NCBI GenBank assembly: GCA_023213395.1
Contig: CM041465.1
Span: 115,389,741 to 115,453,740, forward strand
Direction of reading: 5' to 3'
From: Cycas panzhihuaensis
Taxonomy: Eukaryota; Cycadophyta
DNA length: 64,000 nt
Shown here piece after piece: positions 1-11,923 of the stretch (position 1 is its first letter; each line of letters starts with the position of its first letter). The notes under the pieces were generated by a model. It did no database searches and was not told the DNA's origin. It saw only the letters and a program-made list of their open reading frames with translations. A program made the translations under genes and the position numbers.

Positions 1-1493
1 CGCCTAAGGAAACCGAGCCTACCTAGAAACGACTTAATCTGCCGTTGAGTTCTAGGTGGGGGCATGTCGAGGATCACTCTAACTTTGTCAGGGTCGATCT
101 GAATTCCCCATTTGGATACAAGGAATCTGAGGAGTTTACCCGAAGTAACGGCAAATACACATTTAAGCGGATTAAGACTGACGTGATACTCGTGGCATCG
201 CGAGAAGATGGCACGCAAGTCAGAAGGGTGATGGGCTCTCATGCGGGAAAGACCCATCATATCGTCCATGAAGACCTCCAGCGTGTCGTTAATGAGGTCA
301 TGGAAGATAAAATGCATGGCTCTTTAGTAGGTAGCACCTGCATTCTTAAGGCCGAAGGGCATCGCCTTATAGGCGAAGGTACCCCAGGGAGTAGTGAAGG
401 TCATCTTATGGCGGTCTTCAGGAGAAATCTGGATTTGGTTATAGCCAGAGAAGCTGTCCATTAGGGACATCACTTCAAATCCGGCAGTGCGATCAATGAT
501 CTGATCGAGGAAGGGTAACGGAAAATTGTCCTTAGGACAAGCGTTGTTGATGTCACGAAAGTCGACACATATACAGATCACCCCATTTTTTTTAGTAACG
601 GGAACGATGTTGGAGACCCATTTAGGGTAGTCAATAGAAGTAATAAGCCCAGCATCCAGAAGCTTCTCGACCTCCATCTTGACGGCGGCGGATAGCTTCG
701 GGTGAAGGGGACGCTGCTTCTGGTGCACAGGGCGAGCGCCAGGAAGGGTGGTGAGGTTATGAGTGACAATCGAGGGGTCGATTCCCTTCATGTCAGCATA
801 ATCCCACACAAAAATGTCTAGGAACTCCTGGAACAGAAGGGAGTACTCCCTTATCTCATCAGGAGAACATTCCAACCTGACCTTAATGACCTTGCCCGGG
901 GCCAAGACTATGTCTTGAGTTGCCCCCATGCATATGGTATTTCCCTCCTCGAAGTGGAGAGGGGCAAGATCAATGGGAGGAGGAGGAATAGGAGACGGGA
1001 TCGGATCAGCAAGCATGGATCTGATCGCGAGAATCTTCTGATGACCAAGCCGGTGGTGACCAGAAGGCAAGTTGGGCGCAAGACCTGCTAGATGTTGCTG
1101 GGAGCCATCCTCGAAATAATCCATCCCGTGGATGACCTTACTTCGAGTAGAAGAAGCACTGGAGGGAGTAGGAGCAACGGGACCGTGATGGCCGTTGGGT
1201 TGCTCAACTTCCTCGTGGGAATCCGAAGGGAAACTTGAAAGAGGCTCCTCGGAAGGAGTGAAAGGTAATTCCTCGAAGCCATTACCTACGGGGGGTAATG
1301 AAAAAGAAGAACTAGCGATCGGTGGGTCAACACGAGCGATGACATGTGAGACACATAAGGGGCTAGCCTCACCAACGAGGGAGCTTCTAGATGGGGATCT
1401 AGAACAAAGCAAGTGTGACCTACTGGCGCGGAGGAAAGAGACGGGATGAAGACAATCCTCATCTTCGTCGAGTGACTCATCGTCACTAAACAA
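1..1493 (-). pseudogene. pol: Reverse transcriptase of element A (cut by window edge)
   Basis: Copies element RNA into DNA. The open frame 324-1493 (389 aa) starts with an acidic, poorly conserved linker and enters RT at about residue 230 (MKGIDPSIVTHNLTTLPGAR). Visible RT blocks are YPKWVSNIVPVTKKNG, VDFRDINNACPKDNFPLP, LMDSFSGYNQIQISPEDR and AYKAMPFGLKNAGATY. A TAA stop follows where a Gln codon is expected. The frame then continues through the catalytic box FMDDMMG (about 255-275, the FxDD form of YVDD) and LPNV-type thumb sequence to base 1. Apart from that stop, this RT looks close to intact. Confidence 0.9.
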
Positions 1494-1532
1494 AGCAAGG
1501 TACCCGTAACTCCCGACGCCAATAGGGGCAAA

Positions 1533-2392
1533 TCATGTGAGACTAAGAGGAGAAGATCCGGGATCTTCTTCGGATGGGTTAGGTATACCAATAGAGCAAG
1601 CCGAGGTGTGAGTTGATGAGCCTTGGTTCGCTGAACTGGTAGAGCGAGTTTGTTTGGTCGACAGGCATTTGCGGGGAATCACTCTCATTTGTCCGTCATG
1701 GACGAACTTAAGTTGTCCCCAAAGGGTCGAGCACACGGCTCCCATTTGATCGAGCCATGGACGACCAAGGTGGAGGTTGTAGTCCACGTCAACGTCGAGG
1801 ACTACAACGTCGGCAAGAACGGTTTTGCCCTCAAGGGTAAGTGGAATCGCGATAGATCCCAAAGGGGTCTTCTCGCTACCGTCATAACCTTGGCATCGCC
1901 AGGGAATGGGTTCCATATGAGATACCAAGCTCTTGCATGATGCGCAAGGGCATGAGATTGACCAAGAACCGTTGTCGACAACAGCTTCAAGAGTACAACG
2001 GGCATATCTATGGTGATGGTGAACGAAGTTCCACCGACGCTCTTTCACCTACGGGAGGAAGATCCTTAGGATCAAATGAGATAACGGGTCCACTACCTTG
2101 GGCGACACCCAAAGCATGGACAGGCACATCACTTGACCCTAAAGCTTCTAGAGAAGGGCCCACGCCAGTGGCAACTCCTCAGAACGTCCATCAAGGACAT
2201 TCCTGCAGCGACCGTATGGAGCTCGTCCACGACGGAGAAGGGCTTACCCTTCCCGGTAGGTTGGGTAAATTCCCTTCGGAAATGGTAGCGACCCGGGCGC
2301 ACAGGAATAGCCTTGGGAAAAAGAGGGACTTCCGGAGGAAGGGTCTCCAGAAGAGGGTCGGAAGGGACGGAAGAACAAGAAGCTCCCGCCAC
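1533..2392 (-). pseudogene. pro: Aspartic protease region of element A
   Basis: Follows gag on the minus strand. A linker (2129-2392) has FPKAIPVRPGRYHF and GKGKPFSVVDELHTV, then the protease block (1533-2048) has the active-site VVDNGS and the flap/core stretch LADVVVLDVDVDYNLHLGRP. DNGS in place of the classical D-S/T-G is usual for this lineage. Between VVDNGS and MEPIPW the frame is shifted: against E there is one base missing just after DNGS and two more near 1930, which together restore the frame. The active-site Asp survives, but the neighbouring residues would be misread. Confidence 0.75.
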
Positions 2393-2410
2393 TTCCTTAG
2401 CGGCTTGGGA

Positions 2411-4782
2411 TCACGTAAGGGCAAAAGTGGGAGTTGCTTCAAGCAACTGGATCACCTTCTTCCCCCTATTCTGGGGTCGTGAAGGCGACGGGGTGCGACG
2501 GCTAGGAGAACGAGAGGAGGAAGACGAGTTCCGAGTGCCCTTCCCTTTATCGCGGGAAGGACGGGGATCAGGCGATCTTCCCTGGTTACAGTTGCTCTTA
2601 GTTTGGGGGTTGCGATCGCGTTCCCCATGCTTAGGGAACAGATCTCTATGAACTAGTTGATCCAAATTAGGCCTTGAGGCCCGTTTGGGGGAAGAATCAC
2701 GTCGAGGGGCATCCTTTGGATGCTGGGCCCTACAACGCGAATCGTCGTGGAAGCAATCCCCATGAATGGAGCACCACTTCTTCTCAAGCGGAGGGTCAGA
2801 CCTTCTCGCTTGAGAGGACTGGGTGTTTCCATTCCTGGGAAGAGGGGCTTGGGTAGTTTGTTGGACTTGTTTGTTAGATGTAGGGGATGAAGGACCTTGA
2901 AGCTTGAGTTCCTTCATCGTACACTCAAACGAGCGTATAGCTGATGTGAGAGGGTCTAAGGTCCTCTCGGTAGGATGAGAGGAAGACTGAGTTGGCTGAG
3001 AAGGTTTGGTATCCTTGGTAGGGGGTGGTGCCTCACGGCATTGTGAGGGCTTAAGAGGTTTCTTGAGACCAGCTTGGATCTTAATAGCCTCCAGCGCCAA
3101 ACACTTGGTGATCGCGGAGTCACATGTGGTCGCCCCCATCTTGAGGACTTCCACATGAACTTCAGGACGAAGTGCATTGACGAAAAGGTCTCGCTTCAGC
3201 TCCTTGGGCAATGTGGCCTTAGTGGAGTGAAGCAAGTCGTGGAATCGCCGCACAAAGTCATGATTCATCTCATCGTGACCTTGCTTGAGCGAAAGAAGGG
3301 ACTTCATTCTGCACTCGAATGGACGAGCTACATCAAAATAGTTGATGAATTCGTCCACCAATTGCTGGAATGAATGGATGGAATAGGCAGAGAGACGATA
3401 GAACCACTTGAGGGCGTCGCCCTGCAAGGATCGCGGGAACAATTTCATTAAAATGTGGTCGTAAGCCCAATAATCGATGCATGCCATACAAAAATGACGC
3501 ACATGCTCCGCTGGGTCTTGCGACGAAGTTCCATCGAATCTAGGAACTTCAGGGGGATGAGGTGGCAAGTTGGTTCACAATGCCTCAACGGAAAGAGGGG
3601 TTGACCTAAAGTCCATGAAGGGGCGAGCCCTTACCTGAACTATAGGATCAACGAATGTCAAAGTAGGTAATGCACAAGGAGCGGATGGGGGTGGGACACC
3701 CATCCCTCCTTGAGGCAACGCCCCTTGCTGAAAAGAGGCGTGGGGGTAGGTGCCTTGGAAGGGAGTCGGGTTCCCTTATGAAGGCATAACAGATGGAATT
3801 ACGTTGGAAGATGCGCAAGAGGGATGAGGAACCGGGTTTTGCCCATATGGGCCTCCTGTAGGTGGAGTGATCCCATATGGGTGTAGCGGATCCACCCTGT
3901 AAACGGGAAGGCAGCTTCCTCTACCCTGCCCCCAAGGATGAGAAGTGTACCCTGGGGGAACATAGAAGGAAGCACCCATGTGTTGGTTTGAGGGTGTGCG
4001 GGAGCAGATCCCACATGGCTAGTGGTTGGAATACTAGTAGGACCAATAGGCCTACTAGGAGCAGCATGTGCCACATTAGGGAATGGCACATTGGTTTGAT
4101 TAGGAGCGGGTATGCTAACCTTCAATTGAGGGAAATACACACCATGAGGGGATCCTGAAACACTAGGACCCCGATGAGAAACGGAAGGCGCAACACGTGC
4201 CCCCACTGCGGGAACCGGGAATGAGTGGGACACACGCGTAGGCACAAAGGGGTTTGTTGTCAAAGGAAGAGTAGATGAGGATGAGGCATGCGGGGGAGGA
4301 GCAAAAGAGGAAGAGGCTCCTCCATGAAGGGCACCCTCAAGCCATCCAGGACGCAGTTGCAAGCATGCTGCACGATGATACTCATTGAGAGCTTCAACTA
4401 CGTCAACAGGAGGAGTCCCTACATGCTCGTAAGAGGTAATTGGAACCTCGAACAAAGTAGGTTCCTCGGAATGCTCCTCGTAAGAGTCACCAACTTCGTG
4501 GCAAGTCTCAAGAGGAACGGGTCCTTCTACAACATGGGTAGAAGGATGGACTTCAAATGAAAGGTGTTGGTCATTTGGGTAGTAAAGGGGGTCATCACCC
4601 TCTTGGGTGGACCCAGGAATAGAAGAAGGAAAAGCATGGGTTTCTAAGGTTGAAGTGTGGTAGGTCCAATCAGCGGAGTACCCCTCCATAGCTAGATCAG
4701 AATCTGACGAAGGAAGAGGGTGGTACTCAAGATCTTCTGATAAAGGAGGTAGACCGCGCAAACGACGAGAAAAGCGTCGCAT
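2411..4782 (-). pseudogene. gag: gag of element A (two open blocks)
   Basis: Encodes the capsid precursor that packages element RNA. The start is the ATG at 4782 (MRRFSRRLRGLPPL), shared with E. The N-terminal part (3799-4782) is proline-rich with FPQGT and HPWGQG-type repeats; a frameshift near 3975 moves the true frame to that of 3776-3979. A TGA follows before the capsid block (2411-3568, 385 aa), which carries PPHPPEVPRFDGTSSQDP, LQGDALKWFY and the long basic tail. A Tat-style zinc finger of form C-x2-H-x4-H-x4-C is visible in WCSIHGDCFHDDSRC. The frame ends at a TGA where C has CGA, so gag and protease are probably one polyprotein split by a single CpG mutation. Confidence 0.85.
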
Positions 4783-4937
4783 GCAAGGTCAACCGACGAT
4801 GTTAGGGAAAGAGAGGAAATGGTAGAACACACGCGTTGGGGCTGCCCAATGTAGAGGTTGAAATAGGTATAAAAAGGACCACAAAAAGGTAGCAAAACCA
4901 ACGGAAGAGAGCGAGAACTAGCTCCCTTTCCCAGTAG

Positions 4938-4955
4938 CCCCCAAGATGGTCGCCA
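4938..4955 (-). other. Primer binding site of element A
   Basis: Immediately inside the LTR the minus strand reads TGGCGACCATCTTGGGGG. This resembles the TGGCGAC...TGGGGA primer site that I associate with Arg-tRNA priming in Ogre/Tat elements. The primer tRNA is inferred, not tested. Confidence 0.6.
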
Positions 4956-6885
4956 GGACGCTCACGGATATCTACCTGACTAGTAGGTATGGAGTGAGTG
5001 GGTAGTGAAAATATTGAAGGTGGGGCCTAAAAGGAGGGTAACTATCACGCAGAGCACCCCGTGCGCCGGAGCGCGAGTTCGAGATCTGCAATGGAGTATG
5101 GCTACTATTAGGTGGTCCTTCACCGCTTCGAGCAAGGGGTGAAGATGCGTAAGGCAAACTTGGGTTGACCTAGAGACAGGACTCTCCCACCCTTGGGTGG
5201 CCAGAAGGGGGGAAGAGAGGACCTAATGGACATAAGCCAAGAGTATGCCTACACAACCTAACTGGATACACAAGTAATGCGGGAGGCAAAGGACTCGTGT
5301 GGTTAAGGAGAGAGAGGGAAAGGTAGGGGAAAGAGGACTCCTACAATCTTTCCTACAAACAGTAAAAGTACATGTAACAAGATAAATGAAACGCAAACAA
5401 GCACCAAACCAAATTTTCCCCTTTTATCTTTCAATGTGCTAGTTACTAAAAGAGAAATAAAAGGAAAAAAAGAGGTAGCAAGAGGGAGCGAGACGTGTAC
5501 CTGGGCTGAGGGCGTGTGTGACGAAAACCTTCTCGAGGAGCACCAAACCACTCCGCGCGACGTGTTGGATGTGAGACGTTGCGGCAGGCGAAAGAGGGGG
5601 GCTTCCTCACCTTCCTCAGAAAATCAAATACGGGACTAAAGAAAGAAAGGAAGCACCAACTAATAAATGAAACATCATAAAAATATAACGCATACAAAGG
5701 TGCTCACCGGTAACGAGACCAACGGGCGATGTTCTCTGCGCTTCTCAAATACCTGCAAGCAATGGCAGTCTCTCTCTTCCCAGAGGAAGAACACTAACAT
5801 GCAATACAAGATTCTAACAATATATACCTAAATAATATAAATGTGAATCTAAATATACATGCGTTAGTGCCAATCCAATGATGAAAGTACCAAAAGAGAG
5901 CGACCAAGGTGAAAGTAAACGATTGGGTAAGCCTCAGAGTGGCCTACCTCCCGCAAATGATGCCCTAACCTCCCCTCAAGAGCCACAAGGCAGCGAGGAC
6001 AAGGCCAAGATCAAGGGCTGGAAAATGGCAGTAAAGGGGCAAAAGGAGGCCCAAGAGAACCCATGGCGAACCAGGATGCTATGAGGAGCAAACCGGGCAG
6101 CCGGGAAGAAAGCAGAACAAGGACTAGCGATTGGGACTTATGAGTGTTGCCCAAACCTGAGCAAAAGGCCCCAAATTAGCGCTACAACTTGTGACAGCAC
6201 TGGTTTGGGTGGCTAGAAGAGGGCCTACAAACCCTTGTTTGCAAGCCAAGGGCAGCACGGGGCGAGAGGGAGGCTTTGGAGGGCTTATAGCCACTTAGGG
6301 AGCGTGGAAGGTGGTACGGAATCCACCCAGCTCCTCTCCAAAACCTATGCTATCCCCTAACGTCACTGCCTTGGACAGCAAATGCAGGCAAGAAGCTCCA
6401 AAAGAGTGGTAGAACAACCCACAAAAAGGACAAGAACCAAACTCAAGTGAGCAAGCAAGGAACAAGCATCATAGAGCATGAATATCACAAGAGAAAAACA
6501 TGTAAAGCAATGAATACCTGAGTGAGGGAGGCAAGGGACTTGCCTCAGCCAAAGAGTAGCAAAGAGGGGCTGAGAAATCAGCCTAGATCTGAAGTAGAGC
6601 AGGTTTGAGACCCTGCTACGGAGATGTGACGGGAAATACCTGCACTTGGGGCACTTATGGACTGCCTGGGCAAAGATCAACTGGAAACCACTCTAAAGGG
6701 GCCCTCTCCAAGGTGTTTGAGGGGCTGGGAGAATGTCTCAGCCATGCCAAAGGAGAGTTGGGCAATCGAGGGAGGGTGCAGTCCAGCAAAAGAAACATCA
6801 GAGAAGAGCAGAGCAGGAGGCTGTTTCCTTAGAGAGTAATTCCAAAAGTGAGCAAAAAGAATCCTAAAAAATGAGTCAAAAATGG

Positions 6886-6893
6886 TTTAAATA
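6886..6893 (-). promoter_or_regulatory. TATA-like box in LTR of element A
   Basis: Minus-strand TATTTAAA follows a TTTAGGGTTTGG stretch, the same arrangement (telo-box-like motif, then TATA) seen in the LTRs of E. It is inferred to set the start of the element's genomic RNA. Confidence 0.45.
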
Positions 6894-7164
6894 CTCAGAC
6901 CAAACCCTAAAGCGAGCGATTAGGGGCCGATCGGGGAGAATTATATGAGCCACATGGCGCTTTGCAATAAATGCGAAATTGCCACAAATGGATTTAAAAA
7001 CAACCGAGATAGTCAGATCACTGACTCACAGATCATGGATATTCCGGCCAGACACAAAAATTCCAGCGGTACGCACCTGGGGCCAAAAGTGGGGCCCACC
7101 AACCAGTCCAGGCTAGGGGCAGATGACTGAAAGGACTAATAGGAAGACTAGAACACCTACCCGG

Positions 7165-7957
7165 GGGTAAACAAGTCAGCAAACGGGTCCAAAGGAGCAA
7201 AAATAGGGCTCAAATGGGGCGGCAAGTTGACCAAACGATGACGGGACATCATACGGGCGGAGGTGGCGCAAGCCTAGTGGATCCTGGAGTGAGGAGGGCA
7301 GATGCGGGAAGTAATGTGGTCACCAGGGTGCCACACTCGCTAGGAGTGTATCCCTGCTATAGTCGTCATAGGCTAAAATAAGTGTGGACGACTACAAGGT
7401 CGCCCACAAAGCCACACACATGCAGATATGCAAGCAAACATCCAATAAAAGAAAGCGATGATAATGCGAGAAACATACCTGCACTTACCTAAGTCGGTGG
7501 TTCTGTATCCATTCCCGGAAGCCGAATATGGCCCAAATAGCCAGCTTGGGTTGTGGACCAGTGACCAAGGAGGCTGGTAGGGCAGTGGACACCGCCAGAG
7601 GCGCATAAGCTAACAAATGAGTCACAGAGAATGACAATAGGACTCAAAGGTGCAACAAGTCAACTAAACGATGATGGATCATCACACAGGTGGGGATGAT
7701 GTATGCCAAATGGGTCTTGAGGTGAGTAGGGTAGAATGCGGGAAGTGACGTAGGCACCAGGGTGCCACACTTGCTGGGAATGTGCCCCCACTATAGTCGT
7801 CATAGGCTAGATCGGTGTAGATGACAATAGGATCATCTACGAAATCATATCATGCAAGCATATACTCATCACAAAGGAAAATAACAATAAGGTGAGAAGC
7901 ATACCTACAGTTACCTGAGTCGACCACTCCGTATCCATTCCTGGAAGCTGGGAAACA
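7165..7957 (-). repeat. Tandem duplication of the LTR start in element A
   Basis: Positions about 7165-7531 and 7603-7957 align with each other. Shared landmarks include GCAGATGCGGGAAGTAATG / GTAGAATGCGGGAAGTGACG, CACCAGGGTGCCACAC, and the ending ...GTATCCATTCC. The copies are clearly diverged (I judge 70-80% identical), so the duplication is not recent relative to the element. The remnant of a second, truncated LTR is an alternative explanation. Confidence 0.65.
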
Positions 7958-10645
7958 GTTGATAGAAGTGTTGCCTCGTTGCATGACTGCTTGCTTCATT
8001 TGCATGATTACTTTATATTTGTTGCCTGTTCATGCTGCCTGTCATATTGTGAGCCTATGACGACCCATTGGGACCTACCTTTCCACAAGGTAGACCTCCC
8101 CATGGCACTATATGACCCTCCGCACTGTCTCCACACTACCTCAAGCTTCTTTTGGTTTGTATGACCCATTCATGCCTCAACTTTGAGCTCCTAGCACCTC
8201 ATTTCTGGGACCTTTACCCATTGATATTCCACTTGTCTTTGTCCACATGCATTCTAGACTATCTCAGCCACCTAGACAAGAGGGCCAACCCCTCCTAGGC
8301 CTGTCACATCACCTCCCAAAGCTCCCAGAACCTAGAATTTTGCCATTCTAGCTTTCTCTTCTTGCGCCACTATAAACTTAGCTAGCATTCATGAAGTTTA
8401 CCACGCATCAAGCAAAGTTTATCATGGCAGGACTTGTCGATTATTTTTTAAAAATTACCATGGTAATTCTCACATTTCCCACAGAATCGCCATGTGGCCT
8501 TGCATCCACCTCAGCCCTATTCACACTCTATTCACTCACTTAGGGTTGGGATGGGTATAAGTATCAAAACCCTCATCATTTTGAGGTCTTCTTAGGTCAT
8601 TTTTGCTCTCCAACACAACCATTCCTACTGCAACTTCTGCTCTTCTTCTCTTTCTACTACAGGTGTACTTACAGGCTTGTATTTCCTGCCACTCCTGGCT
8701 AGGACTCACCTGCAACTATTTGCTTCCACGGTGGGAAGCCTCTCTCCAAGTTTTATCAAGTAATTTTAGTGTTGTTCTTCTCCAACTCACCCAGCAAGTG
8801 TCTCGTTCAGTTGTCCATTGGAATTTCTCCTACAAACTCTTGCATGCATCTTCTCCTCCACTGGTAGTAGGGCTAGACCTGTCCTATATCAACCCAGTAG
8901 GTCTTCCCAACCTCTTTTCTCCAGATTTATGGTAAGTTATCTCCATATTGGATATATTTCTTGCCTTGTTTGCTTGTTTCCTTCAGGTTTGACCATAGTA
9001 AAGCTTATTTCCATTGTGTTTGGCTTGTTGCTCCTGGGTTCTACTTTCCCTCCACTAGTTTTCTTCAAGGGAGCAGCAAGAGAAGAGTCACAAGGTTGGG
9101 TGAAGAGAGTAAGGCGAGGCAACCCCCTTCTCAGTCCTTCTCTCCAAGGGCATTCCCCTTCCTGCCTTCTCTTCTCTTGCTCCATGCTCCTCTTGGGATA
9201 ATTAGGAGTGAGTGAGCCCTAGGCCTACACTGGATTATTAGCGTATGCAGCCCATTGCTGCACTGATTTTGGGCATGCACGCCTCTTATTTGGACCCTCG
9301 TATTGTCCCTTGTATTGTTGGGTATCCCTTGATAGCATTGGAAAGAGTTTGTGCACTAGATTGCTGCCCATAGTAATTCTTGTATTGCATATTCCCCAAT
9401 GCTTTGTCACTTCTTTCCTTGCATATCTTGGCTGTCCATAGTTGCCTTTACCCTTATCTTGTTGTGCTAAAGAGTTGTGTGGAGAACCTAGTGGAGGGTT
9501 AGCCATCCTGAGGCTTCCCTTCACTCCATTTTTCTTGACATACATGCTTATTTAAGAGAGGATTTTAGAGCTTGTTGCAGCAGTTATTTTTTCTAATACT
9601 CTAACATAAATATCACATATATACTTGCATATACATAACTTTTCTTTTACAGCCCCTTCTTAGAAGGAACAATCCCATGCATATGTAGGTTGGCGTGGTA
9701 CTCTTGCAAAGGTATACAATGTCCAGATCTGGGTAAGATTCACCGATTTTGTTCTTTGCTTTTGCTTCCTTCCATTTCGCTTTCTTTTCACAAAGGGGAA
9801 GGTAAGGAAGCCCCCATCATTCACGTCAAGACTTGGTTACGCATCCGTGGATCGATGCAAGGATGTACATTATGCATGGATGAGGTTTCCCATCGGCCGC
9901 TACATCTTCCAGGTATGTACATCCTTCCTTTAACTCTCGTTTCCCTTTATTACTTTTATTTAGGATCTATGTGCTAGTTAAGTAGGTCACATAAAAGTAA
10001 AAAGGGGAAACATTATCTTTATTTTGTGCTTGTATGCTTGCATGTCATATACTCGACCTTCATAGGAAAAAGACCTATAGGAAACTTGCTCTTCCATTTC
10101 CTTCTCTTACGAAGCCTAGCTTACCCTTTTGGTTCATTCTATTTGATATTGTTTGCTTACATGTGTGGAACCTATTCCCTTTTCCTTTTTTCGTTTGCTC
10201 TTTGAATCATTAAAGGAAATCTTTGGTCTAGTTATCTTTCTCCCTTTCTCTCCCTCCTTCTCTTAGCCTTATTTGCTTGGTCAATAACCAAGAGGAACCC
10301 AGTTACATCGTAGGCTATCACCTATCTTATCCCCGTTCATTTCCCTCTAATGTAGGGAAACCTTTGAGGACTCCTCTCTTCCCCTTCTGGCCATCCAAGA
10401 GTGGGAGGATCTTCCTCTTAGGTTTATCCAGGCTACTGTTTCTGTTTTCCCTCTTTCTCTCCTAGATTGAGGGCCATTTCAGGGTAATTGGGTATCATCT
10501 ACAGGTCCCGAACTCGCACTCTAGTGCATGGGGTACCCTGTGTAATACTTTCTTTGCTTGTAGGTTTTTGCCCGCACCTTTGATATCACCATCGACCATT
10601 GTCATTCCTACTGAGCTTAGCGATTATCCCGTAGATGTGCATCCA
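7958..10645 (+). repeat. 5' LTR of element D (first ~94 bp displaced by element A)
   Basis: Aligns base for base with the 3' LTR starting from GTTGACAGAAG (12018). It ends GATGTGCATCCA at 10645. Motif order is the family order: AAACTT/AAGTTTACC block near 8385-8440, TATA at about 8556, primer-proximal end at 10645. Confidence 0.8.
8556..8563 (+). promoter_or_regulatory. TATA box in 5' LTR of element D
   Basis: TATAAGTA follows TTAGGGTTGGGATGGG and is followed by CAAAACCCTCATCATTTTGAG. The same TTAGGGTT-TATA spacing occurs in the LTRs of C, E and F, supporting it as the LTR core promoter. Confidence 0.55.
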
Positions 10646-11077
10646 ACTCCCATAGCCTTCGTTTAGCTCTTTCTTGTGGATGCATTAATGGCACCTTGCC
10701 GATGCATTTTCGTAGGGCCCTTCTATCTTGTTTTACGTGCCACTACCGTGCATGCCTGAGTTTATACTTCTTTGGCTCTTTTTTCCATTTTGGACTCATT
10801 TTGCAGCCTATTCCTACCCCTGGGGTCTCCAAAGGGAATGCTCCATCCATTCAGAGTGATTCTTTACTTTCTTAAGCAACCTTTGGTACCCTAAGGTGCC
10901 TTTTTGCTGCCCACACTCAGCCAATGGTTGGGTAGCCTGCTCCTATCCTTGGGTAGCCTCATTGCTAGGTCCTCCTACCCTTCACGGCCATTTATTGCTT
11001 ACCATACGAGCCTCTTTTTGATTCGACTCTTATATTATTACATATTCTCTCTACTGAGACATTTCCTTTTATCACCC

Positions 11078-11480
11078 ATGGCTCTCTTCATTTTTACTGA
11101 CGATGGAAGCCATGGTAATGCTGGACCTTCTGCCATTGTATGGATTCTTCGTAGCCCCTCCAGATATGATTTTCTACGTTCCAAAATCTTCCTCCCCAAG
11201 GCCACCAATAATAAAGCTGAGTACACAGCCATTATCGAGGCCCCCACTAATGCACTCCATTTCCATTACGGACCTATCATTCTTCTTTGTGACTCCTAGG
11301 TGGTGGTGTCCCATCTCACCCAGGTCTACTAAGTGTGATGCCCTCACTTGAGAGCCCTCACTTTGACTGTGAGATCCCTACTAGCTAATTTCTAGTCTGT
11401 TGACATCTGACATATCCCTCAGGCCCTCAACATTGAGGTAGACAGCCTTGTTCACCTCATCCTTGAGTGCTGCCTTCCTC
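11078..11480 (+). pseudogene. aRNH: stand-alone RNase H of element D
   Basis: RNase H fold of the archaeal/plant type, distinct from the RNase H fused to RT. The ATG at 11078 starts MALFIFTDDGSHGNAGPSA (first catalytic Asp). NNKAEYTAIIEA carries the catalytic Glu and LLCDS the next Asp. A TAG at 11297 stands where a Gln codon is expected right after LLCDS. Homology continues in frame with more stops to about 11480 (DSLVHLILECCLPLL). The frame is open upstream to 10904, adding about 58 mostly hydrophobic residues before the ATG; F has a similar open extension, of uncertain meaning. D's copy has lost the upstream TATA box that C, E and F keep. Confidence 0.8.
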
Positions 11481-11923
11481 TTCTTGTTGACTACCCATGA
11501 GACTTGCCTGATCACCCTGTCACCCAAGTTTCAGGCTGTCTTATAGATCACTGTGTGATCTATTCACACCTCTAAAAGCTAGCCGCTAATGAGGTTAAAC
11601 TATAGTGACTACCAAATTTACTTATTTACCCTCTTACTTGACATTATCATGCACTCCTCTTTGCACTTTTTGCGATGGGAGCAGCCCCCTCATCTTTCTT
11701 AGCTTCCAGTTGATTCTCGGGTGGCACATAGGCAGCTGCTATGTCATCTCCACCCCTATCCTCGTATCCACACGTTCCACCATGATACTTGTCAGAACCC
11801 TTAACCCTTACTATGATCATGATTTATGCACATACATACACATGTGCTACTGATAATTTTGTTGCTAGCATTCACCATCGCACCATGCTTTTGAGCAGCG
11901 AGGCTCTACTGCCAAGGGGGCAG

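Larger units (their letters stand above)
1..7957 (-). mobile_element. Element A: Ty3/gypsy (Tat-type) LTR retrotransposon, 5' part
   Basis: Minus-strand element read from 7957 leftwards: 5' LTR, primer site, gag, protease, reverse transcriptase, then the window edge. RNase H, integrase, the 3' module and the 3' LTR must lie to the left. Its LTR starts with the family terminus TGTTTC (reverse complement at 7952-7957). The next base, 7958, resumes the 5' LTR of element D about 94 bp into that LTR, so A appears to be inserted in D. The expected 5-bp target duplication is GTTGA (7958-7962), whose partner is outside the window. Its pol frames are the least damaged here, which suggests a young copy. 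Confidence 0.85.
4957..7957 (-). repeat. 5' LTR of element A
   Basis: On the minus strand the LTR begins TGTTTCCCAGC at 7957 and ends next to the primer site at about 4957. At about 3.0 kb it is longer than the 2.6-2.75 kb LTRs of C, D, E and F, partly because its first part is tandemly duplicated. A TATA-like TATTTAAA lies at 6886-6893. The AAACTT...GGTACC...AAGTTT block found upstream of the TATA in the other LTRs is not evident here. The inner boundary is less sure because the terminal CCA seen in the other elements is changed. Confidence 0.75.

Noticed and set aside
1195-2651. Plus-strand frames of 84-181 aa over gag-pol of element A
   Set aside because: They are shadows of the minus-strand gag-pol, with no independent motifs.
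8603-9215. Overlapping Leu/Ser/Phe-rich frames of 80-127 aa in the LTR of D
   Set aside because: They lie inside the LTR, are not kept in the paired LTR at 12840-13260, and occur in several frames at once. This reflects pyrimidine-rich sequence.
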